From Gemmatimonadota bacterium (GTDB taxonomy: Bacteria; Gemmatimonadota; Gemmatimonadetes; Longimicrobiales; Gaopeijiaceae), in assembly GCA_022560615.1 (NCBI GenBank), contig JADFSR010000026.1:1-59214 (forward strand): a DNA stretch of 59,214 nucleotides, read 5' to 3'. The translations under genes and the position numbers were made by a program. Positions 1-8,574 of the stretch are shown piece after piece. The notes under the pieces are model-generated. The model saw nothing but the letters and a program-made list of their open reading frames with translations. It was not told the DNA's origin and did not search any database. The first letter of the stretch is position 1. Each line of letters opens with the position of its first letter.

Positions 1-798
1 GCAGAGCGGAGCGACCAGCAGCGCGGCGAGCGAAGCCGCGGGCCAGCCGTACGAGCGCCACCCGACAACCGGAACGATGAATGCGACCAACAGCATCATG
101 AGATACTCGACCTGCGAGCCGCGCGTGCCGAGCCGCACTGCGAGCGTGCGCTTGCCCACTTTCGCGTCGGTCTCGATGTCACGCAAGTTGTTCGCCACCA
201 GAATCGCGGTGTTCAGCGCGCCCAGCGCCATACCTGCGAGAACAACGTCCGGCGGCCACGACAGGCCTTGCACGTAGTAGGTCCCAGTGACCGCGACGAG
301 TCCGAAGAAGACGAAGACGAAGACGTCGCCGAGTCCGTGGTACGCGAGCGGGAATGGTCCACCCGTGTACAGCACGGCGCACGCGAGGGAGGACAGTCCG
401 ATCCACACGATCGGCCAACCGCCGACCCAGACCAGATAGCTGCCGACGAGCATCGCCGCGCCGAGCACGGTCCACATGCCGCGTTTCACGGTCTCCGGCG
501 CCAGGATTCCGGCTTGAGTGACGCGCGGCGGCCCGACACGATCCGCGGCATCACCTCCGCGCACGAAATCATAGTAGTCGTTCGCGAAGTTGGTCCCGAC
601 CTGGATCAGAGTCGCGCCGATGAGCGCGGCGAACGCCGGCAACGGGGCGAGCACCCCGTCGTGAGTGGCCAAGGCGGTCCCGACCACCACGGGGGCCAGC
701 GCCGCTGTCAGCGTCTTCGGTCGAGCCGCCAGTAACCAGGCCTGTGCCCTGGTGACCTCAGGGGCGGCCGATAACGGCCCCCCTACCAGGGCAACCAC
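1..798 (-). CDS. menA: 1,4-dihydroxy-2-naphthoate polyprenyltransferase MenA (partial, C-terminus beyond window)
   Basis: Integral membrane UbiA-family prenyltransferase that joins a polyprenyl chain to dihydroxynaphthoate, the step before the final methylation of menaquinone. The frame is open from about 798 to the window edge. It shows the first Asp-rich motif as [11 protein letters not shown] and the second as [18 protein letters not shown], with several hydrophobic helices between them. No ATG lies in frame. A GTG at 798-796, inside the end of menB, is the most upstream plausible start, so the genes would overlap by 16 bases; no clear ribosome-binding site marks it. It is the last visible gene of the men operon. 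Family assignment is secure, the start is not. Confidence 0.88.
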   Translation of the reverse strand, partial: MVALVGGPLSAAPEVTRAQAWLLAARPKTLTAALAPVVVGTALATHDGVLAPLPAFAALIGATLIQVGTNFANDYYDFVRGGDAADRVGPPRVTQAGILAPETVKRGMWTVLGAAMLVGSYLVWVGGWPIVWIGLSSLACAVLYTGGPFPLAYHGLGDVFVFVFFGLVAVTGTYYVQGLSWPPDVVLAGMALGALNTAILVANNLRDIETDAKVGKRTLAVRLGTRGSQVEYLMMLLVAFIVPVVGWRSYGWPAASLAALLVAPLC

Positions 799-1622
799 GG
801 ATATTTCCGGAACTCGGGCTTTCGCTTCTCTAGATATGCCCGCCTTCCTTCCTGCCCCTGCTCGGTCATGTAGAAGAGCAGCGTCGCGTTGCCCGCGAGC
901 TCTTGAAGCCCGGCCTGGCCGTCGAGGTCAGCGTTGAACGCACTCTTGAGCAAGCGGATCGCGAGCGGACTCTTCTCCAGAATCTCCTGGGCCCACGCCC
1001 AGCCCTCGTCCTCGAGCTGTTCGAGCGGCACGACCTTGTTCACCATGCCCATCTCGTACGCCTCCGCCGCCGAGTACTGGCGGCAGAGATACCAGATCTC
1101 GCGGGCTCGTTTCTGGCCCACCATGCGTGCGAGAAACGAGGTGCCGAAGCCCCCGTCGAACGAGCCCACCATCGGTCCGGTCTGGCCGAACACCGCGTTG
1201 TCCGCAGCCAGCGTCAGGTCGCATACTACGTGTAGGACGTGGCCGCCCCCGATCGCGTAGCCGGCAACGAGCGCGATCACCGGCTTGGGCATCGAGCGCA
1301 TGTAGCGCTGCAGCTCCAGCACGTTGAGACGGGGCACTCCGCTCTTGCCGACGTATCCGGCTTCGCCACGTACCCTCTGGTCGCCACCTGCGCAGAACGC
1401 CCACTTGCCGTCCTTCGACGGCCCGTTGCCCGTCATCAGCACGACCCCGATCTCCGGGTCCTCGCCGGCGTCGCGAAACGCCTCCTGCATCTCGAGCAGC
1501 GTATCCGGGCGGAACGCGTTCCGCACCTCGGGCCGGTTGAACGCGATGCGCGCTACGCCGTCGCACTTGTGGTAGGTGATGTCCTCGTACTGCTTGACCT
1601 CTTTCCAGTCGGGCTTGCTCAT
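783..1622 (-). CDS. menB: 1,4-dihydroxy-2-naphthoyl-CoA synthase MenB
   Basis: Crotonase-superfamily enzyme that closes the second ring of menaquinone by converting o-succinylbenzoyl-CoA to dihydroxynaphthoyl-CoA in the cytoplasm. The 279-residue product has the usual MenB length and hallmarks: the N-terminal [12 protein letters not shown] segment, a [10 protein letters not shown] oxyanion-hole segment, [12 protein letters not shown], and [14 protein letters not shown], ending in the family's KYPWLPW tail. The ATG overlaps the menD stop as ATGA, indicating translational coupling in the order menF-menD-menB-menA. No menC, menE or menH is in the window, so those steps must be encoded elsewhere or upstream of the edge. 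Confidence 0.96.
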   Translation of the reverse strand: MSKPDWKEVKQYEDITYHKCDGVARIAFNRPEVRNAFRPDTLLEMQEAFRDAGEDPEIGVVLMTGNGPSKDGKWAFCAGGDQRVRGEAGYVGKSGVPRLNVLELQRYMRSMPKPVIALVAGYAIGGGHVLHVVCDLTLAADNAVFGQTGPMVGSFDGGFGTSFLARMVGQKRAREIWYLCRQYSAAEAYEMGMVNKVVPLEQLEDEGWAWAQEILEKSPLAIRLLKSAFNADLDGQAGLQELAGNATLLFYMTEQGQEGRRAYLEKRKPEFRKYPWLPW

Positions 1623-3400
1623 GGGCGGCGTGGTGTCAGAGGTATCGTGAGCGCCTTGCGGACGGCCTTGGTCACCGCATCCGAGACTTCCCGATGTCGA
1701 CGCATGTTCGTCTCTCGGTCCGTCGGTACCCGCACGATACGCGTGTGGCCCGATTCGAGCGCAACGGCGAGCGCCGTGTCGAGCCCGTCGATCTCTGCGT
1801 CGCAGAAAACGATGTGGTGCATCTCGGCGACGTGACGGAAGTCCAGGCCGTGAGGCGTAGCAAAGTACTTCGTGAACGCCGGATCGTGCTCGGCGATCGG
1901 GAGCATGTGGAAGATGCCACCCCCGTCGTTGTCGATCAGGACGAACACGACCTGCGCATCGGGCTCACGACTCCAGAGCAGGCCGTTCTGGTCGTGGAAC
2001 AAAGCGACGTCACCAATCACGCACACGGTCGGTCGCCCGGTCGCCGCCGCGACACCGAACGCCGTCGAGGCGATTCCATCGATGCCGCTCGCTCCGCGGT
2101 TGCCGAAGACGCGCACGGTCTCGTCGCGAGGAACGCCGAATGCGTCGAGGTCGCGAATCGGCATCGAGCTCGAGACGAAGAGGTTGGCTCCCTCGGGGAC
2201 CGCCGCCGACACCGTCGCAAGCACGTCTCCCTCGTGCGGCTCGCCTCGCGCCGACTGGAGCGCTACCCGGACCGCCGACTCCGCCGATATCCACAGCTCC
2301 CGCCAGTCGTCGCCTGCGCTGGGGCCTGCGCGCTCGGCCAACGCAGCCAGCGTATCGGCCGCATCGGCATGCACGTAGTCGGTCGCAGTGGCGCCGTGGT
2401 CTTTCCAGCGCCCTCCCCCGTCGATCACGATGTGCCGCACACCGTTGTTGTGGAGCAGCCAAGCCAGCAGCGCCGTGGAGGTGGGCGACGCGCCCACGCG
2501 TAGCACGAGAGATGGAGCGAGTGCCGCTTGCACGTCGGGGTCCCGCAAGAGCAGATCGTAGCCGGCGACAACGTGCGCCCCGCGCGACGGAGCGAATCGG
2601 GCCCCGGAAAGCGGGTCCGCCAAGAGAGGGAAGCCGGTCGCGGCCGCGAGGCGTAGCACGGCCTCACCGCTCTTCACCGGATCCGAGCTCGGCCCGGCCA
2701 CGATCACACCACGAGACGTGTCCAGCGCGCCGACCAACGCGTCCAGCGCCTCGGGAGACGCCTGGTGCCGACCCGAGTCGACCCGCACGAACGGTTCCCC
2801 GCTCGACCTCCCAGCCCCCGCCAAAGGGTTCTTCTCGAGAAAGTCCCGATGCCCCTCGATCGGCTCGAACGGCCTATCGAGCGGGAAGTTCACGTGCACA
2901 GGCCCCGGGGGAGCGCCCCTCGCGGCCGCGACCGCGCGCGCCGCGAGAGTGCGGAGATGCCGTAGCGCGGGACCTTCCACGGCGGGCGGCGCGACCTCGA
3001 AAAAAGCCCTTGGGTACGGACCGAACAGTCGCAGTTGGTCGATCGCCTGGTTCGCGTCCGAGTCGCGCAAGTGGTGCGGCCGATCGGCTGTGAGCACGAG
3101 CAGCGGCGCTTCGCTCTGCGCGGCTTCGATCACTGCGGGAAAAGCGTTCGCTGTCGCGGTGCCCGAGGTCGTCACAAGCACGGCGGGCAGCCCCGAAGCT
3201 TTGCCGATGCCGAGCGCGAAGAAGGCGGCTGATCGCTCGTCGAGATGGACCCGCACGGTGAAGCGGTCGTCTGCGTCGAACGCCAGCACTAACGGGGTAG
3301 AACGCGAGCCCGGTGCTACCACGACTTCGTATACGCCCGCACGCGCCAACTCGTCGCAGAAGGCCCGAATCCAGAGGGTGGTGTCGGCGCCGCTACTCAT
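1619..3400 (-). CDS. menD: SEPHCHC synthase MenD
   Basis: Thiamine-diphosphate enzyme condensing 2-oxoglutarate with isochorismate, the first committed step of menaquinone synthesis. The ATG at 3400 (product starts [10 protein letters not shown], 593 residues) is chosen because it overlaps the menF stop by 8 bases and fits the family length; a longer frame to 3721 would only read through menF. Visible motifs are APGSRSTPL with the cofactor-activating region near the N-terminus, [11 protein letters not shown] around residue 110, and a thiamine-diphosphate/Mg site [13 protein letters not shown] near residue 465. The residues expected for activity appear to be present. It is coupled to menB by an ATGA overlap. 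Confidence 0.96.
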   Translation of the reverse strand: MSSGADTTLWIRAFCDELARAGVYEVVVAPGSRSTPLVLAFDADDRFTVRVHLDERSAAFFALGIGKASGLPAVLVTTSGTATANAFPAVIEAAQSEAPLLVLTADRPHHLRDSDANQAIDQLRLFGPYPRAFFEVAPPAVEGPALRHLRTLAARAVAAARGAPPGPVHVNFPLDRPFEPIEGHRDFLEKNPLAGAGRSSGEPFVRVDSGRHQASPEALDALVGALDTSRGVIVAGPSSDPVKSGEAVLRLAAATGFPLLADPLSGARFAPSRGAHVVAGYDLLLRDPDVQAALAPSLVLRVGASPTSTALLAWLLHNNGVRHIVIDGGGRWKDHGATATDYVHADAADTLAALAERAGPSAGDDWRELWISAESAVRVALQSARGEPHEGDVLATVSAAVPEGANLFVSSSMPIRDLDAFGVPRDETVRVFGNRGASGIDGIASTAFGVAAATGRPTVCVIGDVALFHDQNGLLWSREPDAQVVFVLIDNDGGGIFHMLPIAEHDPAFTKYFATPHGLDFRHVAEMHHIVFCDAEIDGLDTALAVALESGHTRIVRVPTDRETNMRRHREVSDAVTKAVRKALTIPLTPRRP

Positions 3401-4811
3401 GACCGGTGCCGGGCACCTCCACGGCGGACTCGATGCCTCTGTCCCGACCCAACTCGGCGCCGCTCGACTCGAGCGCGCCGAGCATCGGCTCGAACTTGAT
3501 GGCGGTCTCGTCCCACTCGAGCGTGGGAACCGATCCCTCGACGATGCCCGCCCCTGCGAAGAGACGCCAACCGTGCCCTGCCGAGACACCCGACCGGAGC
3601 GCCGGGGCGAAGATCCCGTTCCCCTCCGCGTCGAACCAACCGACGGGTCCCGAATACCACCCACGGTCGAACGGTTCCTCGTCCGCCAGAAGAGCCATCG
3701 CGGCATCACGGGGTAGGCCACACACCGCAGGTGTGGGGTGCAGAAGCCGAAGCAGGTCCAGGACCCCGACAGTCGCTGGCACGCTCGCGCGTATCTCGGT
3801 CTCGAGATGCTGGATGCGGGCCAACGTCAGCACGTGGGGCTGTGGGTCCGCGCGGATCTGATGGCCAACCGTCTCGAGCCGCGCGATCATGTCATCCAGC
3901 GAGATGCGCTGTTCAACCCGGTCCTTTTCGCTCGCCAGGAGTTGGGTCGCCAGTTCCGCCTGCTCGCGTGGGGTCGAACCGCGTCGGATCGAGCCGGCAA
4001 CGGCGGTCGCATGGAAGACCCCGTCCCGTAGCGTCGCGACAGTCTCCGGGGCTGCACCCACCAGCGCCGACTTCGGCTCCGGCTCGAACATGAAGACGTG
4101 GCTTCCGCGGTTGGAGTCCCACAGATGCGACACGACGTCGACCGCATCGATCGGTTCGTCGAGATCGACGTCCACAGTACGCGCGAGTACGACCTTCGAG
4201 ACACGCCGCTCGCGGATCGCCTCGAGCGCTTCTTCGACCGAGCGCTCCCAATCGCCGCGGTCGGTCATGGTGCGCCGGCCGGGCACCGAGCTCGGCACGG
4301 GCGCCCGCGTGTCCATGAGCGTGGTCAGCTCAGCGCGGAGCGCCTCCGCGCGGTGACGGAGCCGCACAAAGACATCGTCCGATTCGTCGTACGAGACGAA
4401 CGAACGAACGCGCAGCCAGGCATCACCCGATCCGTCGCCCTCGAGCTCGAAGACCGGGACGTGGAACAGCCAAGCTGGAAACGCCTGCCAGACCCCCTCC
4501 TGGGAGTGGTCTGCCCGAAACGAAAAACCCCCGTAGAAGCGGATCCGAGGTGCTCTTGGCGCCCCGGGCGGGAGAAGCGGGTCCAACGCGACCTCGTGCG
4601 CCAACGCGGCGACCAGTCCGTAGCGGTCCGTACCTGTCCGGGCGTCGGGTCTGAGCTCGGCAGCCACTCCCCGATGCGCCACCCACCTATCGCCGCGCGC
4701 CCAAAACCCGCGGGCCTCTCCAGACGCGTGCCGGAGAAAGTGGTCAGGACGCAGATCCGGCGCGGGAATCGTCACGGTGGCGAGGCGACGGGCGCCCGGC
4801 GTTTGCTTCAC
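3393..4811 (-). CDS. menF: isochorismate synthase MenF
   Basis: Converts chorismate to isochorismate for menaquinone; a member of the chorismate-binding (anthranilate synthase component I) family. The C-terminal half carries the family signatures KVVLARTVDVDL, FMFEPEPKSALVGAAPE, HLETEIRASVP, HPTPAVCGLPRD and GWYSGPVGWFD. The start is set at the GTG at 4811, preceded by GGAG at a suitable distance (472 residues). The frame stays open to an ATG at 4931, but that stretch crosses a likely promoter element and has an unlikely composition. First gene of the men operon; its stop overlaps menD. Confidence 0.92.
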   Translation of the reverse strand: MKQTPGARRLATVTIPAPDLRPDHFLRHASGEARGFWARGDRWVAHRGVAAELRPDARTGTDRYGLVAALAHEVALDPLLPPGAPRAPRIRFYGGFSFRADHSQEGVWQAFPAWLFHVPVFELEGDGSGDAWLRVRSFVSYDESDDVFVRLRHRAEALRAELTTLMDTRAPVPSSVPGRRTMTDRGDWERSVEEALEAIRERRVSKVVLARTVDVDLDEPIDAVDVVSHLWDSNRGSHVFMFEPEPKSALVGAAPETVATLRDGVFHATAVAGSIRRGSTPREQAELATQLLASEKDRVEQRISLDDMIARLETVGHQIRADPQPHVLTLARIQHLETEIRASVPATVGVLDLLRLLHPTPAVCGLPRDAAMALLADEEPFDRGWYSGPVGWFDAEGNGIFAPALRSGVSAGHGWRLFAGAGIVEGSVPTLEWDETAIKFEPMLGALESSGAELGRDRGIESAVEVPGTGHE

Positions 4812-4858
4812 AGGGGCTCCAAGGCGAGCGGACTCAACGGTTTGCAGACCGAGCCCGC

Positions 4859-4864
4859 AATATA
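4859..4864 (-). promoter_or_regulatory. possible -10 element of the men operon
   Basis: TATATT on the minus strand lies in the 67-base gap between the M56 peptidase stop and the menF start, about 47 bases upstream of the chosen GTG. It is AT-rich in an otherwise GC-rich region, but no convincing -35 hexamer is present, so support is weak. Confidence 0.3.
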
Positions 4865-4878
4865 GCAACCCGTGGCGC

Positions 4879-6189
4879 CTACGACCCTGAGTTGACGCCC
4901 TCCCGTTCGAATCGCGACATGAGAATCGCATCCTCGTGAGTCCCGTTCCCTGCTTGGACCACCCGGTCTATCACCGCCACCTGCTCGACGAAGATCACCG
5001 CGTGACGAACGACAGGGCCCGGCACGCTCGGCAGCAACATCAGCGGAAGCAGTAGCGCCGAGCCAGCAAAGACGCGACGGATTCGCGAGGCCGGCTCACG
5101 GACGTCACGACCCGAGAGGATCCTCCTGATACGGCCCGACAGCGTGCGACCGTCGCCACCCGCCATCCCGACGACACCTTCGATGGGAGTCCGCGGGGAC
5201 AGCGCCCACTCCGCGACACGCAAGATAGAACGGGCCAGCCCGAGCGGCTGACGAGTGCGGGTCACCGCCCAGTCGTCGCACACGAGCTCGGCCGCATCCA
5301 CGAAGCCCTTGAGCGCCACTCGGTTGAGCGGCTGCAGCCACAGAATGGCGGCGACCAGCCGGAGTCCGGCAAGCCAGATCACGTCTGAGCGGCAAACATG
5401 AGCCACTTCATGCGCCAACACGGCGCGAAGCTCGTCGTGCGGAAGCTCTCGGTCACACCGGTCGGGCAGTGCGATGGTGTCATAGCCGATCACGCACGGC
5501 GCATCCAGCGCCGCGGAGACGCGAAGTGTGGGGCGCACGTCTGTGCCACGCACGACGGCGGCCAATGCCTGGTCCGCGCAGACCGAAGCCGACACTAGCG
5601 ATCGACGCAACTCGGCCAGATCCCGGCGTCGTCGCCAATGGACGAGCAGTCCAAGGCCGGCGCCGGCGCCCCAAAGAAGCATCAAGACATGGTACCAGGC
5701 GATGGTGGGGCTATCTCCGCAGGCGGTCCTGAGGCGGTCGACCCAGCCCGTTCCCGCGCCCGGACCTGAGCGAAGCGCTGCTCGGCACTCGGGCGACGGT
5801 CCAGCGACGTCGCCCCTCATCGCGAACAGCTCTGTGTTCGCGCCCCCGTACAGCCGTAGGACGCGCATGCCTTCAACAGGGGATCGCCCGATATCGAACC
5901 CCTCAGTGCCGAGCTTCGACATCTCGGGGCGCGCGAGCTCGGCTATGCGATCGAATCTTGCGGTCACCTGGATCTCTTGAGGGGCAGACCGCGGCAGTAC
6001 CGCCGCGGTCGCGGTCACGATCCCGGCGAGCGCCGTGAACTTCCAGAGCAGATCCTGAGATACCGGGGCGCGTACACGACCGGTGCGCACCGCCAACCAG
6101 GCGGCCGCGATCAGGACCGAGCTGTGGACCAGGTAGGTGAGAAGCCACTCGGTGCCCAGCGCGGCGACGCCTCCCACGGCCTCAAGCAT
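4879..6189 (-). CDS. M56-family (BlaR1/MecR1-like) membrane sensor peptidase
   Basis: Zinc metallopeptidase of the BlaR1 type, normally embedded in the inner membrane and paired with a BlaI repressor that it inactivates on signal. The 436-residue product has hydrophobic segments at the N-terminus (SSVLIAAAWLAV), around residue 45-60, and near residue 175. The zinc-binding HEVAH motif is in AVLAHEVAHV near residue 260, followed by another hydrophobic segment and a late one at LLLPLMLLPSVPG. There is no recognisable penicillin-binding sensor domain after the last segment, only a short C-terminal tail, so the signal is unknown. Its start overlaps the repressor gene by 8 bases. Confidence 0.88.
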   Translation of the reverse strand: MLEAVGGVAALGTEWLLTYLVHSSVLIAAAWLAVRTGRVRAPVSQDLLWKFTALAGIVTATAAVLPRSAPQEIQVTARFDRIAELARPEMSKLGTEGFDIGRSPVEGMRVLRLYGGANTELFAMRGDVAGPSPECRAALRSGPGAGTGWVDRLRTACGDSPTIAWYHVLMLLWGAGAGLGLLVHWRRRRDLAELRRSLVSASVCADQALAAVVRGTDVRPTLRVSAALDAPCVIGYDTIALPDRCDRELPHDELRAVLAHEVAHVCRSDVIWLAGLRLVAAILWLQPLNRVALKGFVDAAELVCDDWAVTRTRQPLGLARSILRVAEWALSPRTPIEGVVGMAGGDGRTLSGRIRRILSGRDVREPASRIRRVFAGSALLLPLMLLPSVPGPVVRHAVIFVEQVAVIDRVVQAGNGTHEDAILMSRFEREGVNSGS

Positions 6190-6577
6190 CGCGGCCCCCG
6201 TTCTGGCTCACCGCCGCGTCGATCAGCTCTCTGATGCGCTCGAGCTCGTCCGCCTCCACGTCGTCCGCCCGCACCAGATGACTCAGTAGCGCTGTCGCGT
6301 CGCCTCCGAACAGTGTTGCGGTGAGATCACGAACCTTGGAGCGGCGCACTTCCGATTGCGTAACCGTCGCACGATAGACGTACTGGCGCCCTTCCCTTCG
6401 GTGGATCAACACCGACTTCCGCTCGAGCCGGGAGAGCAACGTCGCAACGGTCGTCCTCGCGAGCTTGCGCTCACGGTTGAGGTGCTCCCACACCTCCTGG
6501 GTCGTCGCCTCCCCGCGGTCCCACAGCACGTCGAGGATCGATAGCTGAAGACCGGTAAGATCTACGGTATCATGCAC
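6182..6577 (-). CDS. BlaI/MecI/CopY-family transcriptional repressor
   Basis: Winged-helix repressor of 131 residues, the usual length. The N-terminal half gives the typical LTGLQLSILDVLWDRGEATTQEV helix pattern (quoted in part), then TTVATLLSRLERKSVLIHR as recognition helix and wing; the C-terminal half is the helical dimerisation and cleavage region. It is first in a two-gene unit with the M56 peptidase, overlapping it by 8 bases, the standard arrangement of BlaI-BlaR1-like systems in many phyla. A weak dyad (TAC-7-GTA, 6612-6624) lies 35 bases upstream of its start and might be the operator. Confidence 0.93.
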   Translation of the reverse strand: MHDTVDLTGLQLSILDVLWDRGEATTQEVWEHLNRERKLARTTVATLLSRLERKSVLIHRREGRQYVYRATVTQSEVRRSKVRDLTATLFGGDATALLSHLVRADDVEADELERIRELIDAAVSQNGGRDA

Positions 6578-6611
6578 GGGTCGCTCCGTTTTCCACGTCG
6601 TCGTCGCCCCG

Positions 6612-6624
6612 TACGACGCCTGTA
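6612..6624. promoter_or_regulatory. weak candidate operator for the BlaI-like repressor
   Basis: The minus strand reads TACAGGCGTCGTA, a half-conserved dyad (TAC...GTA) of the kind bound by BlaI-family repressors, 35 bases before the repressor start. The arms are only three bases, so this is a suggestion based mainly on location. Confidence 0.2.
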
Positions 6625-6660
6625 GCCGGTCCTGCGGTTGCCTCTTCCGTGAATCCGCGA

Positions 6661-7152
6661 CTAGGAAATCGGTTGCACGGCTTCGGTCACCGTGAAGCCG
6701 AGCTCTTCGTCAATAGTGTTCTGGGAGTAGTCGATCCAGAAGTCGACCGGGACGCCGAGTTGAGGGTCGTAGGTTGCGCGAATCTCGTATGCGCCCTCAT
6801 CGAACGCATCTCGCAGGACCGCGAAAAGGCCGTCGACCGAGGGAAACCAACCTGCGGCCGCGGCGTCGACCGTCCGGCCGTCGCCATAGAACTGCGAGAC
6901 GACGATCTCTCCGTCGACCGTCACGCGGACCGGCCCCCGAGCGTCCTCCGTGCAGAAACATTGGCGCTGGATCGTGTACACGTATCGGAGGGGGCGCTGG
7001 GACCGCCACAGCTCCTGGGCCTCTTCGAGCTCATCGACTTGGCTCTTCGGGCCCAAGTCGAAACAAGCCGCCGACGCAAGGGTCATTGCCACCGCGAGCG
7101 CGGCCTGCGGGAACCCGGAGACGAAGCGGAGGGTCAAGGCACGCCTGCTCAC
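6661..7152 (-). CDS. DUF6174-like lipoprotein
   Basis: Predicted lipoprotein of 163 residues. The signal sequence ends in a lipobox (LASAAC) near residue 30. The mature part has the pattern YVYTIQRQCFC followed by VRVTVDGEIV and a C-terminal stretch VPVDFWIDYSQN, which resembles the DUF6174 family of small secreted proteins of unknown function. The start ATG overlaps the stop of the upstream, apparently frameshifted, small lipoprotein gene (7149-7420), so the two were probably one operon. No catalytic role can be proposed. Confidence 0.75.
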   Translation of the reverse strand: MSRRALTLRFVSGFPQAALAVAMTLASAACFDLGPKSQVDELEEAQELWRSQRPLRYVYTIQRQCFCTEDARGPVRVTVDGEIVVSQFYGDGRTVDAAAAGWFPSVDGLFAVLRDAFDEGAYEIRATYDPQLGVPVDFWIDYSQNTIDEELGFTVTEAVQPIS

Positions 7153-7420
7153 GAAGCCCTCTCGAATCTGTAGACGTACCCGTCGCAGCAGCCATCGCTC
7201 AAGACCAGCACATCCTGTTTCACGCTGAGCCCCTGGGAATCGAATCCGAAGATCGCTTGTGCGTACTCGATGATCGTCGTTGTACCGTCATCGGACGACC
7301 GGAGTTGGTACGTCGTGGCACTCTCCAGCAATTCCCGCGTGGCCGGTGCGATCGGGGCATGCAACCCATCGGGCCGACCATCGCCAAGATTCCCAGCGTC
7401 TTCCACACGGTGCTGCGCAC
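7149..7420 (-). pseudogene. small lipoprotein gene split by a one-base deletion
   Basis: Two frames together make one plausible lipoprotein. From a GTG at 7420, preceded by a strong ribosome-binding site (GGGGGAGG), the frame encodes a signal ending LAMVGPMGC, a fair lipobox, and then becomes nonsense. The overlapping frame from about 7356 down to 7149 encodes a sensible C-terminal part (ATRELLESATTYQLRSS ... DGCCDGYVYRFERAS). Adding one C to the run of four at 7354-7357 (GGGG on the plus strand) joins them perfectly. The alternative, an 85-residue protein from a GTG at 7406, would lack any export signal. Function unknown; stop overlaps the DUF6174-like gene by four bases. Confidence 0.6.
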
Positions 7421-7559
7421 GCCGCCTCCCCCCCTGATTCCCGTTGCCACCTCATATAACGAATGGAGGCGCACGGAAGTGACATCACGTCGACGTCCGC
7501 CCCCAGGCGCGCCACAGCAGGGCTTTCGCCCTGCGCCACTCCTGGCCCATCTTGCTTGT

Positions 7560-8546
7560 ATGATGAGCAACGCCGATGCCACGCCGCCGGGCTCGCGGCC
7601 GACACCGCGCCCCCTGCCCTGGTCTCCCGTGCGCTTCGTCTCGGCATTCGCCGTAGCGCTGGGGCTCGCCGCGTGTGGTTCGGACGCGCCTCCTGAATCC
7701 CGGTCTTCCGGGCCGTTGCCCCCCGGCCCGCCGGGTACCGACATCTGGCTCGCGACCCTGACCAGCACGCCGGAGGGCATGCCGAGTATCGGCAGGCCCG
7801 AGAACGTCACGGAACGTCCGGGCTACGACAACCAGCCGTACTTCTTGCCCGACGGCTCGGGATTCTGGTTCACGGCGGTCGACGACCACTCGGGTCAGGC
7901 AGACATCTGGCGGTACGACATCGCGTCGGCCGGCGTGGCCCAAGTCACGCAGTCGGCGCCGGAGAGTGAGTACTCAGCGACACCGCTACCGGATGGGTCC
8001 GGAATTTCGGTCATTCGCGTCGAGGCCGACTCGACCCAGCGTCTGTGGCGCTTCGACGCCGACGGACGGAACGCCGCGGTTCTCATTCCGGACGTTGCCG
8101 GAGTCGGCTACCACAAATGGGCTGACGACCGCACGGTTGTGATGTTCGTGCTCGGCGATCCCGCGACGCTGCAGATCTGGAACGAGAACCTGGGCCTGCT
8201 CCCGGTCGCTGCCCACAACGTCGGTCGCTCCATCCAGCCCATCCCGGGCTCGCGTGACGTGAGCTACGTCCAGCGACACGAGGACGGTACTTCGTCCATC
8301 ATGCGACTCCGTCCGGGCACCGGGGAGTCGGAACTGCTCATCGCCACACTGGATGGCGGAGACTTCCACGCGTGGACGCCGGACGGCGTCCTGCTCATGG
8401 GCCACCGTTCTTCGCTGGTGGCTTGGAAACCGGGCTCGGGCTCCGAATGGACGGAAGTCGCGAACTTCGCCGACATCGGAATGACGATTTCACGTCTCGC
8501 AGTGAGTCCCAATGGGGCTCACATTGCGATCGTCGCAGAATTCTAG
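7560..8546 (+). CDS. lipoprotein with TolB/PD40-like beta-propeller
   Basis: Predicted 328-residue lipoprotein. The N-terminus has a signal sequence with lipobox LGLAAC near residue 38. The mature part is built of short repeats with the pattern 'PDGSGFWF', 'LPDGSGISV', 'WTPDGVLL', 'SPNGAHIAI', typical of WD40-like PD40/TolB propeller blades. Such proteins usually bind partners at the outer membrane or periplasm; no enzyme motif is seen. The start is either of two adjacent ATGs (7560 or 7563); the frame remains open far upstream but that part has no gene-like features. It is followed 28 bases later by the LVIVD-repeat protein. Confidence 0.75.
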   Translation: MMSNADATPPGSRPTPRPLPWSPVRFVSAFAVALGLAACGSDAPPESRSSGPLPPGPPGTDIWLATLTSTPEGMPSIGRPENVTERPGYDNQPYFLPDGSGFWFTAVDDHSGQADIWRYDIASAGVAQVTQSAPESEYSATPLPDGSGISVIRVEADSTQRLWRFDADGRNAAVLIPDVAGVGYHKWADDRTVVMFVLGDPATLQIWNENLGLLPVAAHNVGRSIQPIPGSRDVSYVQRHEDGTSSIMRLRPGTGESELLIATLDGGDFHAWTPDGVLLMGHRSSLVAWKPGSGSEWTEVANFADIGMTISRLAVSPNGAHIAIVAEF

Positions 8547-8574
8547 ACCCACGCATACACATCCGGACCGAACC

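Noticed and set aside
3401-3721. Longer MenD reading frame beginning at 3721
   Set aside because: It only reads through menF in another frame; the ATG at 3400 gives the normal family N-terminus and an 8-base overlap.
6774-7559. Long N-terminal extension of the propeller lipoprotein from 6774
   Set aside because: It is opposite two lipoprotein genes and Arg/Pro-rich; the signal peptide starts at 7560.
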